The notes beneath the pieces are model-generated. The model was not told the origin of the DNA. It did no database searches and was given only the letters and a program-made list of their open reading frames with translations. DNA of 64,000 bases from Sphingomonas sp. PP-CE-1A-559 (GTDB lineage Bacteria; Pseudomonadota; Alphaproteobacteria; Sphingomonadales; Sphingomonadaceae): NCBI RefSeq assembly GCF_004340965.1, contig NZ_SLYA01000002.1, positions 248,001 through 312,000 of the forward strand. Direction: 5' to 3'. Position numbers and translations under genes: made by a program. Numbering within the stretch: the stretch's first letter is position 1; every line of letters starts with the position of its first letter. Shown piece by piece: positions 56,615 through 64,000 of this stretch.

Positions 56615-57544
56615 TCATTTGAGCAATATAGTTTCAAATTGCTGCAGGCGCGTTTGGAGGTCGAGGGCTTCGGTGCGCGCCCAGGTGGCGGGCGGCTGGT
56701 GCCGGAGCCACGTATATTGGCGCTTGGCATAGCGCCGCGTGGCGAGTGATCCGGCGGCGATGGCGTCGGGTTTCGAAGTCTCGCCGCGGACGAGCGTGGC
56801 GATTTCGGCCACACCGATCGCGCGGCGAATGGGGGCGTCGTGCGGGATGTCAGTGCGGGCAAGGAGCGCGGTGATCTCCTTGCGGCTGGTGTCGGCCATT
56901 TCGGCGAAGCGCTGGTCGATGCGCGCGTTGAGCCAGTCGCGGTCGGGAATCAGAATGAGCGCGCGGACGTCGATTGTCTCGCCGATCCCGCCAACCTTCT
57001 CGGTCTGCCAATCGGCCAGCGTCCGGCCGGTGCCGCGGACGACTTCGAGCGCGCGGGCGACACGGGTGGTGTCGGCTGCGTTCAGTTTCTGGGCGGCTTG
57101 CGGATCGAGTTGCGCGAGTGCGGCGTGCGCTTCGGCGACGGGGAGAGCACGGACTTGATCGCGAAGGGCTGGGTCGATTTCTGGGACGGGCGCAATACCG
57201 TCGAGCAAGGTGCGGATATAAAGCCCCGTGCCACCCACCAAAATCGGCAGCTTCCCCTTGGCGAGCGTATCGCGGATCGCCAGCGTCGCCTCGGCGGCCC
57301 AGCGCGCGGCGGAGTAGGTCGCATCGGCGGCATCGACATGGCCGAACAGCCGGTGCGGGGCGCTCGCTTCCTCTTCTGCCGACGGGCGGGCGGTGAGGAT
57401 GCGGAGGTCGGCATAGACCTGCGCGGAGTCGGCGTTGATGACGACGCCGTCGTGGCGCGCGGCGATGGCGAGCGCGAGCGCGGACTTGCCGCTCGCGGTC
57501 GGCCCTGCGATGAGCGCGACCTTCGGGAGATGTTCTATGTTCAC
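56615..57544 (-). CDS. miaA: tRNA dimethylallyltransferase
   Basis: 309 residues from GTG 57544; GTG 57568 is an alternative. It adds the isopentenyl group to A37 of tRNAs reading U-starting codons. P-loop [15 protein letters not shown], then [54 protein letters not shown], and [11 protein letters not shown] near the end. Its 5' end overlaps the divergent serB start by 8 bp. Confidence 0.94.
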   Translation of the reverse strand: MNIEHLPKVALIAGPTASGKSALALAIAARHDGVVINADSAQVYADLRILTARPSAEEEASAPHRLFGHVDAADATYSAARWAAEATLAIRDTLAKGKLPILVGGTGLYIRTLLDGIAPVPEIDPALRDQVRALPVAEAHAALAQLDPQAAQKLNAADTTRVARALEVVRGTGRTLADWQTEKVGGIGETIDVRALILIPDRDWLNARIDQRFAEMADTSRKEITALLARTDIPHDAPIRRAIGVAEIATLVRGETSKPDAIAAGSLATRRYAKRQYTWLRHQPPATWARTEALDLQTRLQQFETILLK

Positions 57545-58418
57545 GGCAACGCTTATAGCCTCGGGCACGGTGACCGCAGGCGATATTTCGACCGCGATGG
57601 ACCACTTGCGCGACGCAGGCTGCGCACCGGGTGCGAGCGGCTGGATCGACGAGGGCGACGCCGCCGACCTGATCTTCGGGATGGCGCCGGACGCGGCACG
57701 GGGCGCGCTCGAGGGGGCATTCCCCGCGACCGACGTCGTCGTGCAATCGAGCCTGACTCGCACGAAGAAGCTTCTAGTAGCCGACATGGACTCGACGATG
57801 ATCACCGTCGAATGCATCGACGAACTCGCCGACTACGCCGGGATCAAGCCGCAGATCGCAGAGATCACCGAACGCGCCATGCGCGGTGAACTGGACTTCG
57901 AAGCCGCGCTCGACGCTCGCGTGGCGCTGTTGAAGGGGCTGGCGGAAAGCGACATCGAACGCTGCCTGTCCGAGCGCGTCACGATCATGCCCGGCGCGAA
58001 GGCTCTTGTACGGACGATGCGGTCGCGGGGCGCTCTGGCGGTGCTGGTATCGGGCGGCTTCACGCGCTTCGCGGAGCCAGTGGCGAAGGAGATCGGCTTC
58101 GACCGTGCGATCGCCAACGTGCTGGAGATCGAGGGCGGAACGCTGACGGGGATGGTGACCAAGCCGATCGTTGGATCGAACACTAAGCTCACGACGCTAC
58201 GGGCGGCGATCGCCGAGCGGGGGATCGTGGTCGAAGAATCGCTCGCCGTCGGCGATGGTGCGAACGATCTGGCGATGATCGAGGCGGCGGGGCTGGGCGT
58301 GGCCTACCACGCCAAGCCGATTGTCGCGGCTGCGGCAGCCGCGCGCATCGATCATGGCGACTTGACGACGCTACTTTATGCCCAAGGAATAGCGCGGCGG
58401 GATTGGGTAATGGACTAA
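57537..58418 (+). CDS. serB: Phosphoserine phosphatase
   Basis: 293 residues from ATG 57537; the frame reaching 57435 would lie further inside miaA. The N-terminal ~75 residues form a small ACT-like domain. The HAD core has [35 protein letters not shown], and [20 protein letters not shown]. It makes serine from phosphoserine. It overlaps miaA head to head and is convergent with a lipoprotein gene beyond a family C repeat. Confidence 0.95.
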   Translation: MFTATLIASGTVTAGDISTAMDHLRDAGCAPGASGWIDEGDAADLIFGMAPDAARGALEGAFPATDVVVQSSLTRTKKLLVADMDSTMITVECIDELADYAGIKPQIAEITERAMRGELDFEAALDARVALLKGLAESDIERCLSERVTIMPGAKALVRTMRSRGALAVLVSGGFTRFAEPVAKEIGFDRAIANVLEIEGGTLTGMVTKPIVGSNTKLTTLRAAIAERGIVVEESLAVGDGANDLAMIEAAGLGVAYHAKPIVAAAAAARIDHGDLTTLLYAQGIARRDWVMD

Positions 58419-58425
58419 ATTCTTA

Positions 58426-58532
58426 CCCCTCCCTGGAAGGGAGGGGCAGGGGGTGGGTCGGTTTCCGCGTGATCGGACCGTCGTGACTCAAACCGGCCGA
58501 CCCACCCCCAACCCCTCCCTTCCAGGGAGGGG
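58426..58532. repeat. Palindromic repeat, family C
   Basis: CCCCTCCCTGGAAGGGAGGG then GGGGGTGGGTCGG; inverted, CCGACCCACCCCC then CCCTCCCTTCCAGGGAGGGG. Same family as 43863-43977. It fills the gap between two convergent genes. Confidence 0.85.
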
Positions 58533-58546
58533 CGCAGAAGTGAGGT

Positions 58547-59032
58547 TTACGTCTTCGCCAGCGGCGTACCGCTCGCCGCGCAAACATAGGTCGCAAGCTC
58601 CTCACGCAACGGCAAACCCTTGATCGGCCGCAACGGGCCATCATGCGCTACGTTGGTTTCGACCAGCGCGCGGTTCGGGCCGACACCGAGGACATGGAAC
58701 AACCGCTTGCCGCAATCCGTCTCGGTGCGCGCATAAGCGACCTTGCCATCATGCTCCTGCCGCAGGATCGCGATGATCGTGCCTCCGACGGCCTTCCGCT
58801 CCCGTAACAGGAAATGCCGTGACGTCGGGTCGGATGGCGTAGGGATCAGCCGCCCCTTCACCGTCAGTTGTTCGGGCTTTGGCACCGCTACCTCGGTCTC
58901 GCCAAGGTTGCGCAGCGATACGCCGTTATCCACCATCGCGCCGTTGCTCGTAGTCGTCGCAGGCTGCTCGCCAGAACACGCGGCCAACAGCGTTGCGCCG
59001 GCAAGTGCCAGCGCCAAGGTCTTCGAAATCAT
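58547..59032 (-). CDS. Hypothetical lipoprotein
   Basis: 161 residues. Signal peptide with lipobox LAAC (Cys at residue 19) after MISKTLALALAGATLL, so it is probably lipid-anchored. The mature part starts with a Thr/Asn linker, then RLIPTPSDPTSRHFLLRERK, ETDCGKRLFHVLG, and a C-terminal ATYVCAASG; the two Cys could pair. No family is recognised. Likely an envelope protein. Confidence 0.8.
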   Translation of the reverse strand: MISKTLALALAGATLLAACSGEQPATTTSNGAMVDNGVSLRNLGETEVAVPKPEQLTVKGRLIPTPSDPTSRHFLLRERKAVGGTIIAILRQEHDGKVAYARTETDCGKRLFHVLGVGPNRALVETNVAHDGPLRPIKGLPLREELATYVCAASGTPLAKT

Positions 59033-59130
59033 GCATCTAGCTCCCGGTCGATGTCGAAACGAAACGACCGGTCCGGCTATTTGATCCCTGCCGCACCCGA
59101 TCGCTCATCTGGCGGGCAAAGCACGATCGC

Positions 59131-59340
59131 TCAGCGCGCCTTCTTGTCAGCCACCCGGTCCGCCCGCGCGACGGACTTCGGAGGAACGGCAGATTCGCAG
59201 ATGCGACGCGTCGGCTGGCACGCGATCCCGACCGTAGAACACCCTTTGACGTTACCCGCGGTAGGACACGCGCGACACTGTTGCTTGACCTCGGTGCAAG
59301 TCGATGGCGCCGACAACAACGCTAAGGTCAGGAAGAACAT
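59131..59340 (-). CDS. Small cysteine-rich exported protein
   Basis: 69 residues from ATG 59340, with GAGGA 7 bp upstream (GTG 59346 would add two residues). A short hydrophobic start (MFFLTLALLSAPS) is followed by six Cys in the next ~35 residues (CTEVKQQCRACPTAG, GCSTVGIAC, RRICES), then a basic tail. The spacing could hold three disulphides or a metal. No homologue is recognised. Confidence 0.55.
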   Translation of the reverse strand: MFFLTLALLSAPSTCTEVKQQCRACPTAGNVKGCSTVGIACQPTRRICESAVPPKSVARADRVADKKAR

Positions 59341-59385
59341 GCGCACATCCTCGTCATGAGTATCGTAGCCGCCGGGCTCATTCGC

Positions 59386-60444
59386 TCAGGGCGCAACGAT
59401 CACACACGCCACGCCAGACGCCGAGCAAGCCCGCGTAGCATCTGCCTTCGACGCAAAACCACCCGCCTGGAGCCGCGTCACGCCGCCCGCCTTCGCGTAG
59501 AAGGGCTGTGCACCGCGCAGCTTGCCGCGAACCTTGTTCCACTGCGTCTCGGCATTGCCCTGATCGCGGAACGCGCCAAGCTGAACGCGCCAATTGCCCG
59601 TCGCACGCACGGGCGCGGGCTTGGCCGCTATAGCTTTTGCCGGAGCAGGTTTCGTCGGCACAGGCTTGGGCGGCTTCACCTGCGCCTGCCTGACCGGTGC
59701 CGGCTCGCGCGTCGGTGTCGGTTCCCGCGTAGGGGCCGGTTCGCGTGTCGGCCCGGGAACGCGCGCGGGAAGCGAAGTCGGCGGCAGCTTCGACGGACGC
59801 GGCGCGCTGGCGATACGCGACGGCGCCACCGGCGTTTGCCCGACCGTAGCACGCGAAGGCCCCGGCGGCGGGGACTGCAACGCATATTGCTGCGCCAGCG
59901 CGGTGCCCTTCTCGCGGTCGGTGGGCGAGATATACTGGTCCATCTGCGCCAGCGTCTGCGAGGCCGACTGCAATCCCGATGCCGAGGCCCGCGTCATCAG
60001 TGCATAAGCCCGCGGGAAATCGCGCGGTATGCCGTCGCCGTTGAACAACATCGTCCCGAGCACGAGTTGCGCCCGCGGCTCACCATGCGCGACCGACTTC
60101 TGCAGCCACGGCAGCGCATCCGTCTTCTTGCCGGCCTGGAACAGCGCGAGCCCGTAATTGTCCGCGGCCTGCACATGCCCCTGCATCGCCGCCTTCCGGA
60201 ACCAGCTCTCGGCCAGCACCGGATCCAGCGTCACGCCGCGCCCGAGCTTGTATGCCTGCGCCAGGTTGAACTGAGCGTCCGCATCGCCTGCTACCGCCAG
60301 CGGGCGCCACTCGGTGATCGCACGCGGATAATCGCCCTTCGCCCAGGCATCGACGCCGGCCTTCACATCGGCAAACGCGGGGGCGGCGGCCAGCATTCCG
60401 CTCAACGCGATCGCACCCACCAAAAGCTTACGCCGAACCGTCAT
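59386..60444 (-). CDS. Sel1-repeat and SPOR-domain protein
   Basis: 352 residues from ATG 60444 (ATG 60450 has its ribosome site too close). Signal peptide ~25 residues (…AAPAFA). Sel1-type repeats follow (ADAQFNLAQAYKLGRGVTLD, AAMQGHVQAADNYGLALFQA, GEPRAQLVLGTMLFNGDGIP), then a Pro/Thr/Arg-rich linker (PTREPAPTREPTPTREPAP), and a C-terminal SPOR domain (GNWRVQLGAFRDQGNAETQW). SPOR domains bind denuded glycan at division sites. Divergent from the second SPOR gene. Confidence 0.9.
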   Translation of the reverse strand: MTVRRKLLVGAIALSGMLAAAPAFADVKAGVDAWAKGDYPRAITEWRPLAVAGDADAQFNLAQAYKLGRGVTLDPVLAESWFRKAAMQGHVQAADNYGLALFQAGKKTDALPWLQKSVAHGEPRAQLVLGTMLFNGDGIPRDFPRAYALMTRASASGLQSASQTLAQMDQYISPTDREKGTALAQQYALQSPPPGPSRATVGQTPVAPSRIASAPRPSKLPPTSLPARVPGPTREPAPTREPTPTREPAPVRQAQVKPPKPVPTKPAPAKAIAAKPAPVRATGNWRVQLGAFRDQGNAETQWNKVRGKLRGAQPFYAKAGGVTRLQAGGFASKADATRACSASGVACVIVAP

Positions 60445-60656
60445 CGCCATCCCTCATACCGTCTCGCCGCCACCATGCCGCCGTTCGTCGCGCAAGGCAA
60501 AGGGCGACCGTTCCCAATCCCCAACATCGCGCCTCGGTAAGTCATTATGAAGTCGCGTTAACCGCTTCTTTAAACCGACATGGCACTGCGTATGCGAATA
60601 CCGGGAGTGGGAACTATGTGCGGTCTAGCGTTTGCCATGAAACAGGGATTGCCCCG

Positions 60657-61973
60657 ATGACCACGCGCGCTCTCCTCCTCGGCGGCATCTCCGCCCTCCT
60701 GCTCGGGGGTACGATGGTCGGCTGTGCCGCGAACGGGGGCGGCATCGCCTCGGCCAGCGACCGTAATGCGGCGCTCGCGACAAAGGCCGCGGCCGGCACT
60801 GCGGGGCAGGCGCAGGCGGCACTCGCGCGCAACGATGGTCCCATCGCGATCGGTTACGCAGAGCGTGCGGTGGCACTCATGCCGCAGCGGGCGGACTACC
60901 GGATGCTGCTCGGCCAGAGCTATCTGAAGGGCGGGCGATTCGCCTCGGCCTCGCACGCGTTCGCCGACGCGCTGCAACTGTCGCCGACCAACGGCAGGGC
61001 GGCGCTCAACCTCGCGCTGTCGCAGATCGCGACCGGAGACTGGCAGTCGGCACGCCACAGCCTCGAAGCAAACGCTGCGATCATCCCAGCGGTCGATCGT
61101 GGCCTTGCCCTGTCGCTCGCGGGCGATACCGCTAGCGGGATCGCGGTCCTGACCGAAGCCGCCCGTTCGCCAGCTTCGAATGCGAAGATACGCCAGAATT
61201 TGGCGTTGAGCTTCGCGCTGGCGGGACGTTGGCAGGAGGCACGCGTCGTCGCGGCGGCGGACATGGCACCAGCAGACGTCGACGCCCGGCTCGAGCAATG
61301 GGCGCTGTTTGCCCAGCCGGCCAAGGCGTCCGACCAGGTGGCGAGCCTGCTCGGCGTTCGCGCAGTGGCGGATGCGGGACAGCCGGTCGCGCTGGCGTTG
61401 AACGCGCCAGCGCCGGAGACACCGGGTGTTCCCGAACAGGCCTTGGCGGCAGCGGATCCGGTCATTGCGCCGACTGAAGCTGCGCCTGTGCAGATCGCTT
61501 CGGTGTCAGGAGCTGGCGTCTCGAAAATTGCGTTCGGACCGCGGCAGGAGGTCGTCCAGGCGTTGCCGACGATGATGCTCCGTCCGGCCAGCGGCCCGAT
61601 CAAGGTCGCGTCCGCACCCGTCTCATCGGGTCGCGCCATGGCGACCGCGGCGTATCAGGTAAAGGCACCCGCGACCGGCAATTGGTACGTCCAACTCGGC
61701 GCGTTCGAGAGCGCGGGGGTCGCTAGGGACGGCTGGGCACGCGCCGCACGCCGATTCGCGGTGCTCGCCAGCTATTCGCCGAACGGCATGACGTTCAAGG
61801 CGAAGGGCGAGGATGTCTATCGCCTGTCGGTCGGTGGGTTCAGCAAGTCGGCGGCGAATGCGATGTGCCGCCAGTATCACGCCAAGGGCGGCGCCTGCTT
61901 CGTCCGCCAAGGCGCGGGCGACGTCATGGCGCAATGGTTGCGCAAACCCGGCATGCAGATGGCGTCGCGATAG
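60657..61973 (+). CDS. TPR and SPOR-domain lipoprotein
   Basis: 438 residues from ATG 60657; the frame starts at 60618. A lipobox-like MVGC follows ALLLGGISALLLGGT. TPR-like helices (AERAVALMPQRADYRMLLGQ, GRFASASHAFADALQLSPTN, GRAALNLALSQIATGDWQ) precede a variable Ala/Pro linker and a C-terminal SPOR domain (GNWYVQLGAFESAGVARDGW). Probably an outer-membrane or septal envelope protein. It faces the Sel1-SPOR gene across ~210 bp. Confidence 0.88.
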   Translation: MTTRALLLGGISALLLGGTMVGCAANGGGIASASDRNAALATKAAAGTAGQAQAALARNDGPIAIGYAERAVALMPQRADYRMLLGQSYLKGGRFASASHAFADALQLSPTNGRAALNLALSQIATGDWQSARHSLEANAAIIPAVDRGLALSLAGDTASGIAVLTEAARSPASNAKIRQNLALSFALAGRWQEARVVAAADMAPADVDARLEQWALFAQPAKASDQVASLLGVRAVADAGQPVALALNAPAPETPGVPEQALAAADPVIAPTEAAPVQIASVSGAGVSKIAFGPRQEVVQALPTMMLRPASGPIKVASAPVSSGRAMATAAYQVKAPATGNWYVQLGAFESAGVARDGWARAARRFAVLASYSPNGMTFKAKGEDVYRLSVGGFSKSAANAMCRQYHAKGGACFVRQGAGDVMAQWLRKPGMQMASR

Positions 61974-61998
61974 GAGGGGCGCCTCGGCCAGAGCAACG

Positions 61999-62104
61999 AC
62001 CACCCCGGCGAAGGCCGGGGCCCAGTTGGGAGGTAGCCGTAACGGAGCGTTGTCCTCAGTTTGCGACGTCCCCCAACTGGGCCCCGGCCTCCGCCGGGGT
62101 GGTT
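61999..62104. repeat. Palindromic repeat, family A (opposite orientation)
   Basis: ACCACCCCGGCGAAGGCCGG at the left, inverted at the right with one change (GGCCTCCGCCGGGGTGGT). The centre is the reverse complement of the 52935 copy with scattered differences. Located between convergent genes. Confidence 0.9.
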
Positions 62105-62128
62105 AAGTGTACAATCGAAGCGGCGAAC

Positions 62129-63349
62129 TCACCGAACCTCGCGCCCACCCTTCCACAACCGCAACACGCGCCCCTGCACCGGCAAGCCATCGAACGGTGT
62201 ATTCCCCGCCTCCGCCAGGAACGCCTCCCCGACGATCTGCCAAGGCGCGAGCCGGTCGAACAGCATCAGGTCGGCCGGCTTGCCGACCTCCAGCGTCCCC
62301 GTATCCAGCCCCAGCACCCGCGCCGGATTGCTGGCGAGCAGCGCGAACAGCCGCTCCAGCGTCAGCAGTTCGTCACGCACCAGCATCAGCGCGAGCGGCA
62401 ACAGCGTCTCCGCCCCCGCCATCCCGCTGCTCGAATCGGTGAACGGCAGCCGCTTCTCCTCCGGCCCGCGCGGCTCATGCCCCGAACACAGCACGTCGAT
62501 CGTGCCGTCTGCGATAGCCTCGAGCGCCGCACGACGATCGCTCTCCGCCCGCAAAGGCGGCGACAGCAGTGCGAACGACCGGAAATCACTGACCGCGATC
62601 TCCGACAGATGCAGATGCGCCGGCGTGATTCCGCAGGTGACGGCAACACCACGACGCTTCGCCGCCCGGATCAGGTCGAACCCGGCCGCCGTCGTAACCT
62701 GGCGAATATGGATCCGCGCGCCGGTATCCTCGGCAAGCATCAGGTCGCGCGCGATCGCCAGCGCCTCGGCAACGGCCGGTGCGGCAGGCAGACCGAGCCG
62801 CGTCGCCGTCTCACCCTCGGTCGCGACCGCGCCGGCGGTCAGTCCGCCATCCTCGGCATGCGCGATCACCGTCACGTCGAGATCGCGCGCATAGGCGAGC
62901 ACGCGCCGCATCACGCCGCTGTCGGCGATCCAGTGCTTGCCCGTGCCCACCGCCTTCGCACCAGCCGAAAGACAGATCGCCATCTCGGCAAGATCATGGC
63001 CTTCGAGCCCGCGCGTGGCAGCGGCGATCGGGTGGATCCACAGGTCGGGCTTGCCGATCAACGCGGCGCGCTGGACGATGCCGGGGTCGTCCAGCACCGG
63101 CGACTGGTCGGGCATGAGACCGATCCGCACGATCCCGCCAGCGCGGAAGGCGGCACGGTCGACCTTTGCCACGCCAAGATCGACGATCCCCGGCGCCACG
63201 GTCTTGCCGCCACAGTCGACGATGTCCGCATCGGCCGGAATATCGACGATCCCCGTCGCGACGATCACGCCGTCGCGGACCAGTAGATTGCCCTTAGTAA
63301 CGCCGCCAACCGGGCAGGCGAGCGTCGCATTGGTGAGCGCGAGGATCAT
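62129..63349 (-). CDS. Dihydroorotase-like protein lacking key metal ligands (PyrC')
   Basis: 406 residues from ATG 63349, with GGAGGG upstream, overlapping the pyrB stop (ATGA). The amidohydrolase fold fits type I dihydroorotase, but the usual D-x-H-x-H is replaced by [16 protein letters not shown], and the last metal Asp by [11 protein letters not shown]. His in VIAHAEDGG and [11 protein letters not shown] remain. It matches the inactive dihydroorotase homologues that stabilise aspartate transcarbamoylase; an active pyrC should exist elsewhere in the genome. Confidence 0.9.
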   Translation of the reverse strand: MILALTNATLACPVGGVTKGNLLVRDGVIVATGIVDIPADADIVDCGGKTVAPGIVDLGVAKVDRAAFRAGGIVRIGLMPDQSPVLDDPGIVQRAALIGKPDLWIHPIAAATRGLEGHDLAEMAICLSAGAKAVGTGKHWIADSGVMRRVLAYARDLDVTVIAHAEDGGLTAGAVATEGETATRLGLPAAPAVAEALAIARDLMLAEDTGARIHIRQVTTAAGFDLIRAAKRRGVAVTCGITPAHLHLSEIAVSDFRSFALLSPPLRAESDRRAALEAIADGTIDVLCSGHEPRGPEEKRLPFTDSSSGMAGAETLLPLALMLVRDELLTLERLFALLASNPARVLGLDTGTLEVGKPADLMLFDRLAPWQIVGEAFLAEAGNTPFDGLPVQGRVLRLWKGGREVR

Positions 63350-64000
63350 GCCCAACCCTCCACGCCGCGCGCCCGCCTAGTCAGCACATCGAGGCACGCC
63401 ATCCGGACGGCGACCCCCATCTCGACCTGCTCGGTAATCGCCGACCGCGCATGATCGGCCACCGCGGAGTCGATCTCGACGCCGCGGTTCATCGGGCCGG
63501 GATGCATCACCAGTGCATCCGGCGCCGCCTTCGCCAACCGGTCGAGAGTCAGGCCGTAGCGTAGTCGGTATTCGCGCGTGGAGGGGACATAAGCCCCATC
63601 CATCCGCTCATTCTGCAACCGCAGCATCATCATCACGTCCGCACCCTCCAGCGCCTTGTCGAAATCGGTAAAGGCACGCACGCCCATTCGCTCGATCATC
63701 GGCGGCATCAGCGTCGACGGCGCGCAAACGCGCACCTCTGCGGCAAGTGCGGTCAGCGCCAGGATGTTCGACCGCGCGACCCGGCTGTGCAGCAGGTCAC
63801 CACAGATCACGACGCGCTGCCCGGCGATCGAGCCCTTCCGCCGCCGGATCGTCAACGCGTCGAGCAACGCCTGCGTTGGATGCTCGTGCCGCCCATCGCC
63901 CGCGTTCAGCACTGGACAGTCGACCTTGTCCGCAATCAGCCGCACTGCGCCGCTCGACATATGCCGTATCACGATCACGTCCGCGCGCATCGCGTTCAAC
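63346..64000 (-). CDS. pyrB: Aspartate carbamoyltransferase catalytic subunit, C-terminal part (truncated by window edge)
   Basis: 217 C-terminal residues; the frame continues past 64000. PyrB condenses aspartate with carbamoyl phosphate. Blocks: [73 protein letters not shown]. It precedes and overlaps the inactive dihydroorotase gene, as in bacteria where the two form one complex. The N-terminal carbamoyl-phosphate-binding S-T-R-T motif is off the window. Confidence 0.95.
   Translation of the reverse strand, partial: LNAMRADVIVIRHMSSGAVRLIADKVDCPVLNAGDGRHEHPTQALLDALTIRRRKGSIAGQRVVICGDLLHSRVARSNILALTALAAEVRVCAPSTLMPPMIERMGVRAFTDFDKALEGADVMMMLRLQNERMDGAYVPSTREYRLRYGLTLDRLAKAAPDALVMHPGPMNRGVEIDSAVADHARSAITEQVEMGVAVRMACLDVLTRRARGVEGWA

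Noticed and set aside
56533..56640. Leader peptide or attenuator before ilvB
   Set aside because: No short frame rich in Ile, Val or Leu and no convincing stem was found; a TTGACA lies in the gap but lacks a good -10 partner at the usual distance.

Overview
The window reads as one chromosomal segment of a high-GC alphaproteobacterium of the Sphingomonas type. Supporting signs are the rod-shape order mreB-mreC-mreD-mrdA-rodA, a sphingomonad-type TonB-dependent receptor, large secreted and Tat-exported catabolic proteins, and many short GC-rich palindromic intergenic repeats. No insertion sequence, phage, CRISPR array or rRNA is visible. Two tRNA genes are present, Lys-CTT and Arg-CCT.

Layout. 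1-11 kb is catabolic: an amidase end, an MFS carrier, a phosphoesterase, an ArsB/SLC13-type permease, a secreted amidohydrolase, a three-subunit molybdenum aldehyde oxidoreductase (paoABC type) and an exported nucleoside hydrolase with an altered metal motif. 11-18 kb holds tRNA-Lys and the cell-elongation operon. 18-25 kb holds mutL, the end of the ribosomal-protein superoperon (rpsM-rpsK-rpoA-rplQ) and guaA. 25-27.7 kb has a subclass B3 metallo-beta-lactamase followed by the membrane pair DUF969/DUF979. 27.6-39.4 kb is a carbohydrate region: cupin, glucose-fructose-oxidoreductase-like enzyme, esterase, gluconokinase, a beta-helix/beta-propeller protein, a lactonase, a carboxylesterase and an exported trehalase. 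40-44 kb holds tRNA-Arg, two small basic proteins and the glutathione-dependent formaldehyde module (frmA, a VOC protein, fghA), which is interrupted by a duplicated fghA 5' end and a foreign-looking insert. 44-50 kb has the TonB receptor, a pterin/folate operon (folE, an SDR, folB) and a DJ-1 family protein. 50-58 kb is the branched-chain amino acid block (leuA, ilvC, ilvN, ilvB), with yceI inside it, plus miaA and serB. 58-64 kb has small envelope proteins, two divergent SPOR-domain proteins, and a pyrB/inactive-dihydroorotase pair running off the end.

The most interesting points are these. (1) A 22-bp palindromic sequence occurs twice (20 of 22 bases shared), upstream of the esterase/oxidoreductase/cupin operon and in the gntK/beta-helix divergent region; it suggests one regulator for a proposed periplasmic trehalose-glucose-gluconolactone-gluconate route. 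(2) leuA is preceded by a 14-codon leader peptide with five Leu codons and a 13-bp inverted repeat, a clear attenuator candidate. (3) A palindromic repeat supplies the ribosome binding site, start codon and first ~24 codons of the B3 metallo-beta-lactamase, and a related sequence sits in frame in the MutL linker. (4) The fghA 5' end is duplicated with only synonymous changes around a ~237-bp insert. At least ten repeat copies in four families are spread through the gene gaps. They lie mostly between convergent or tandem genes, so they may also act as terminators.
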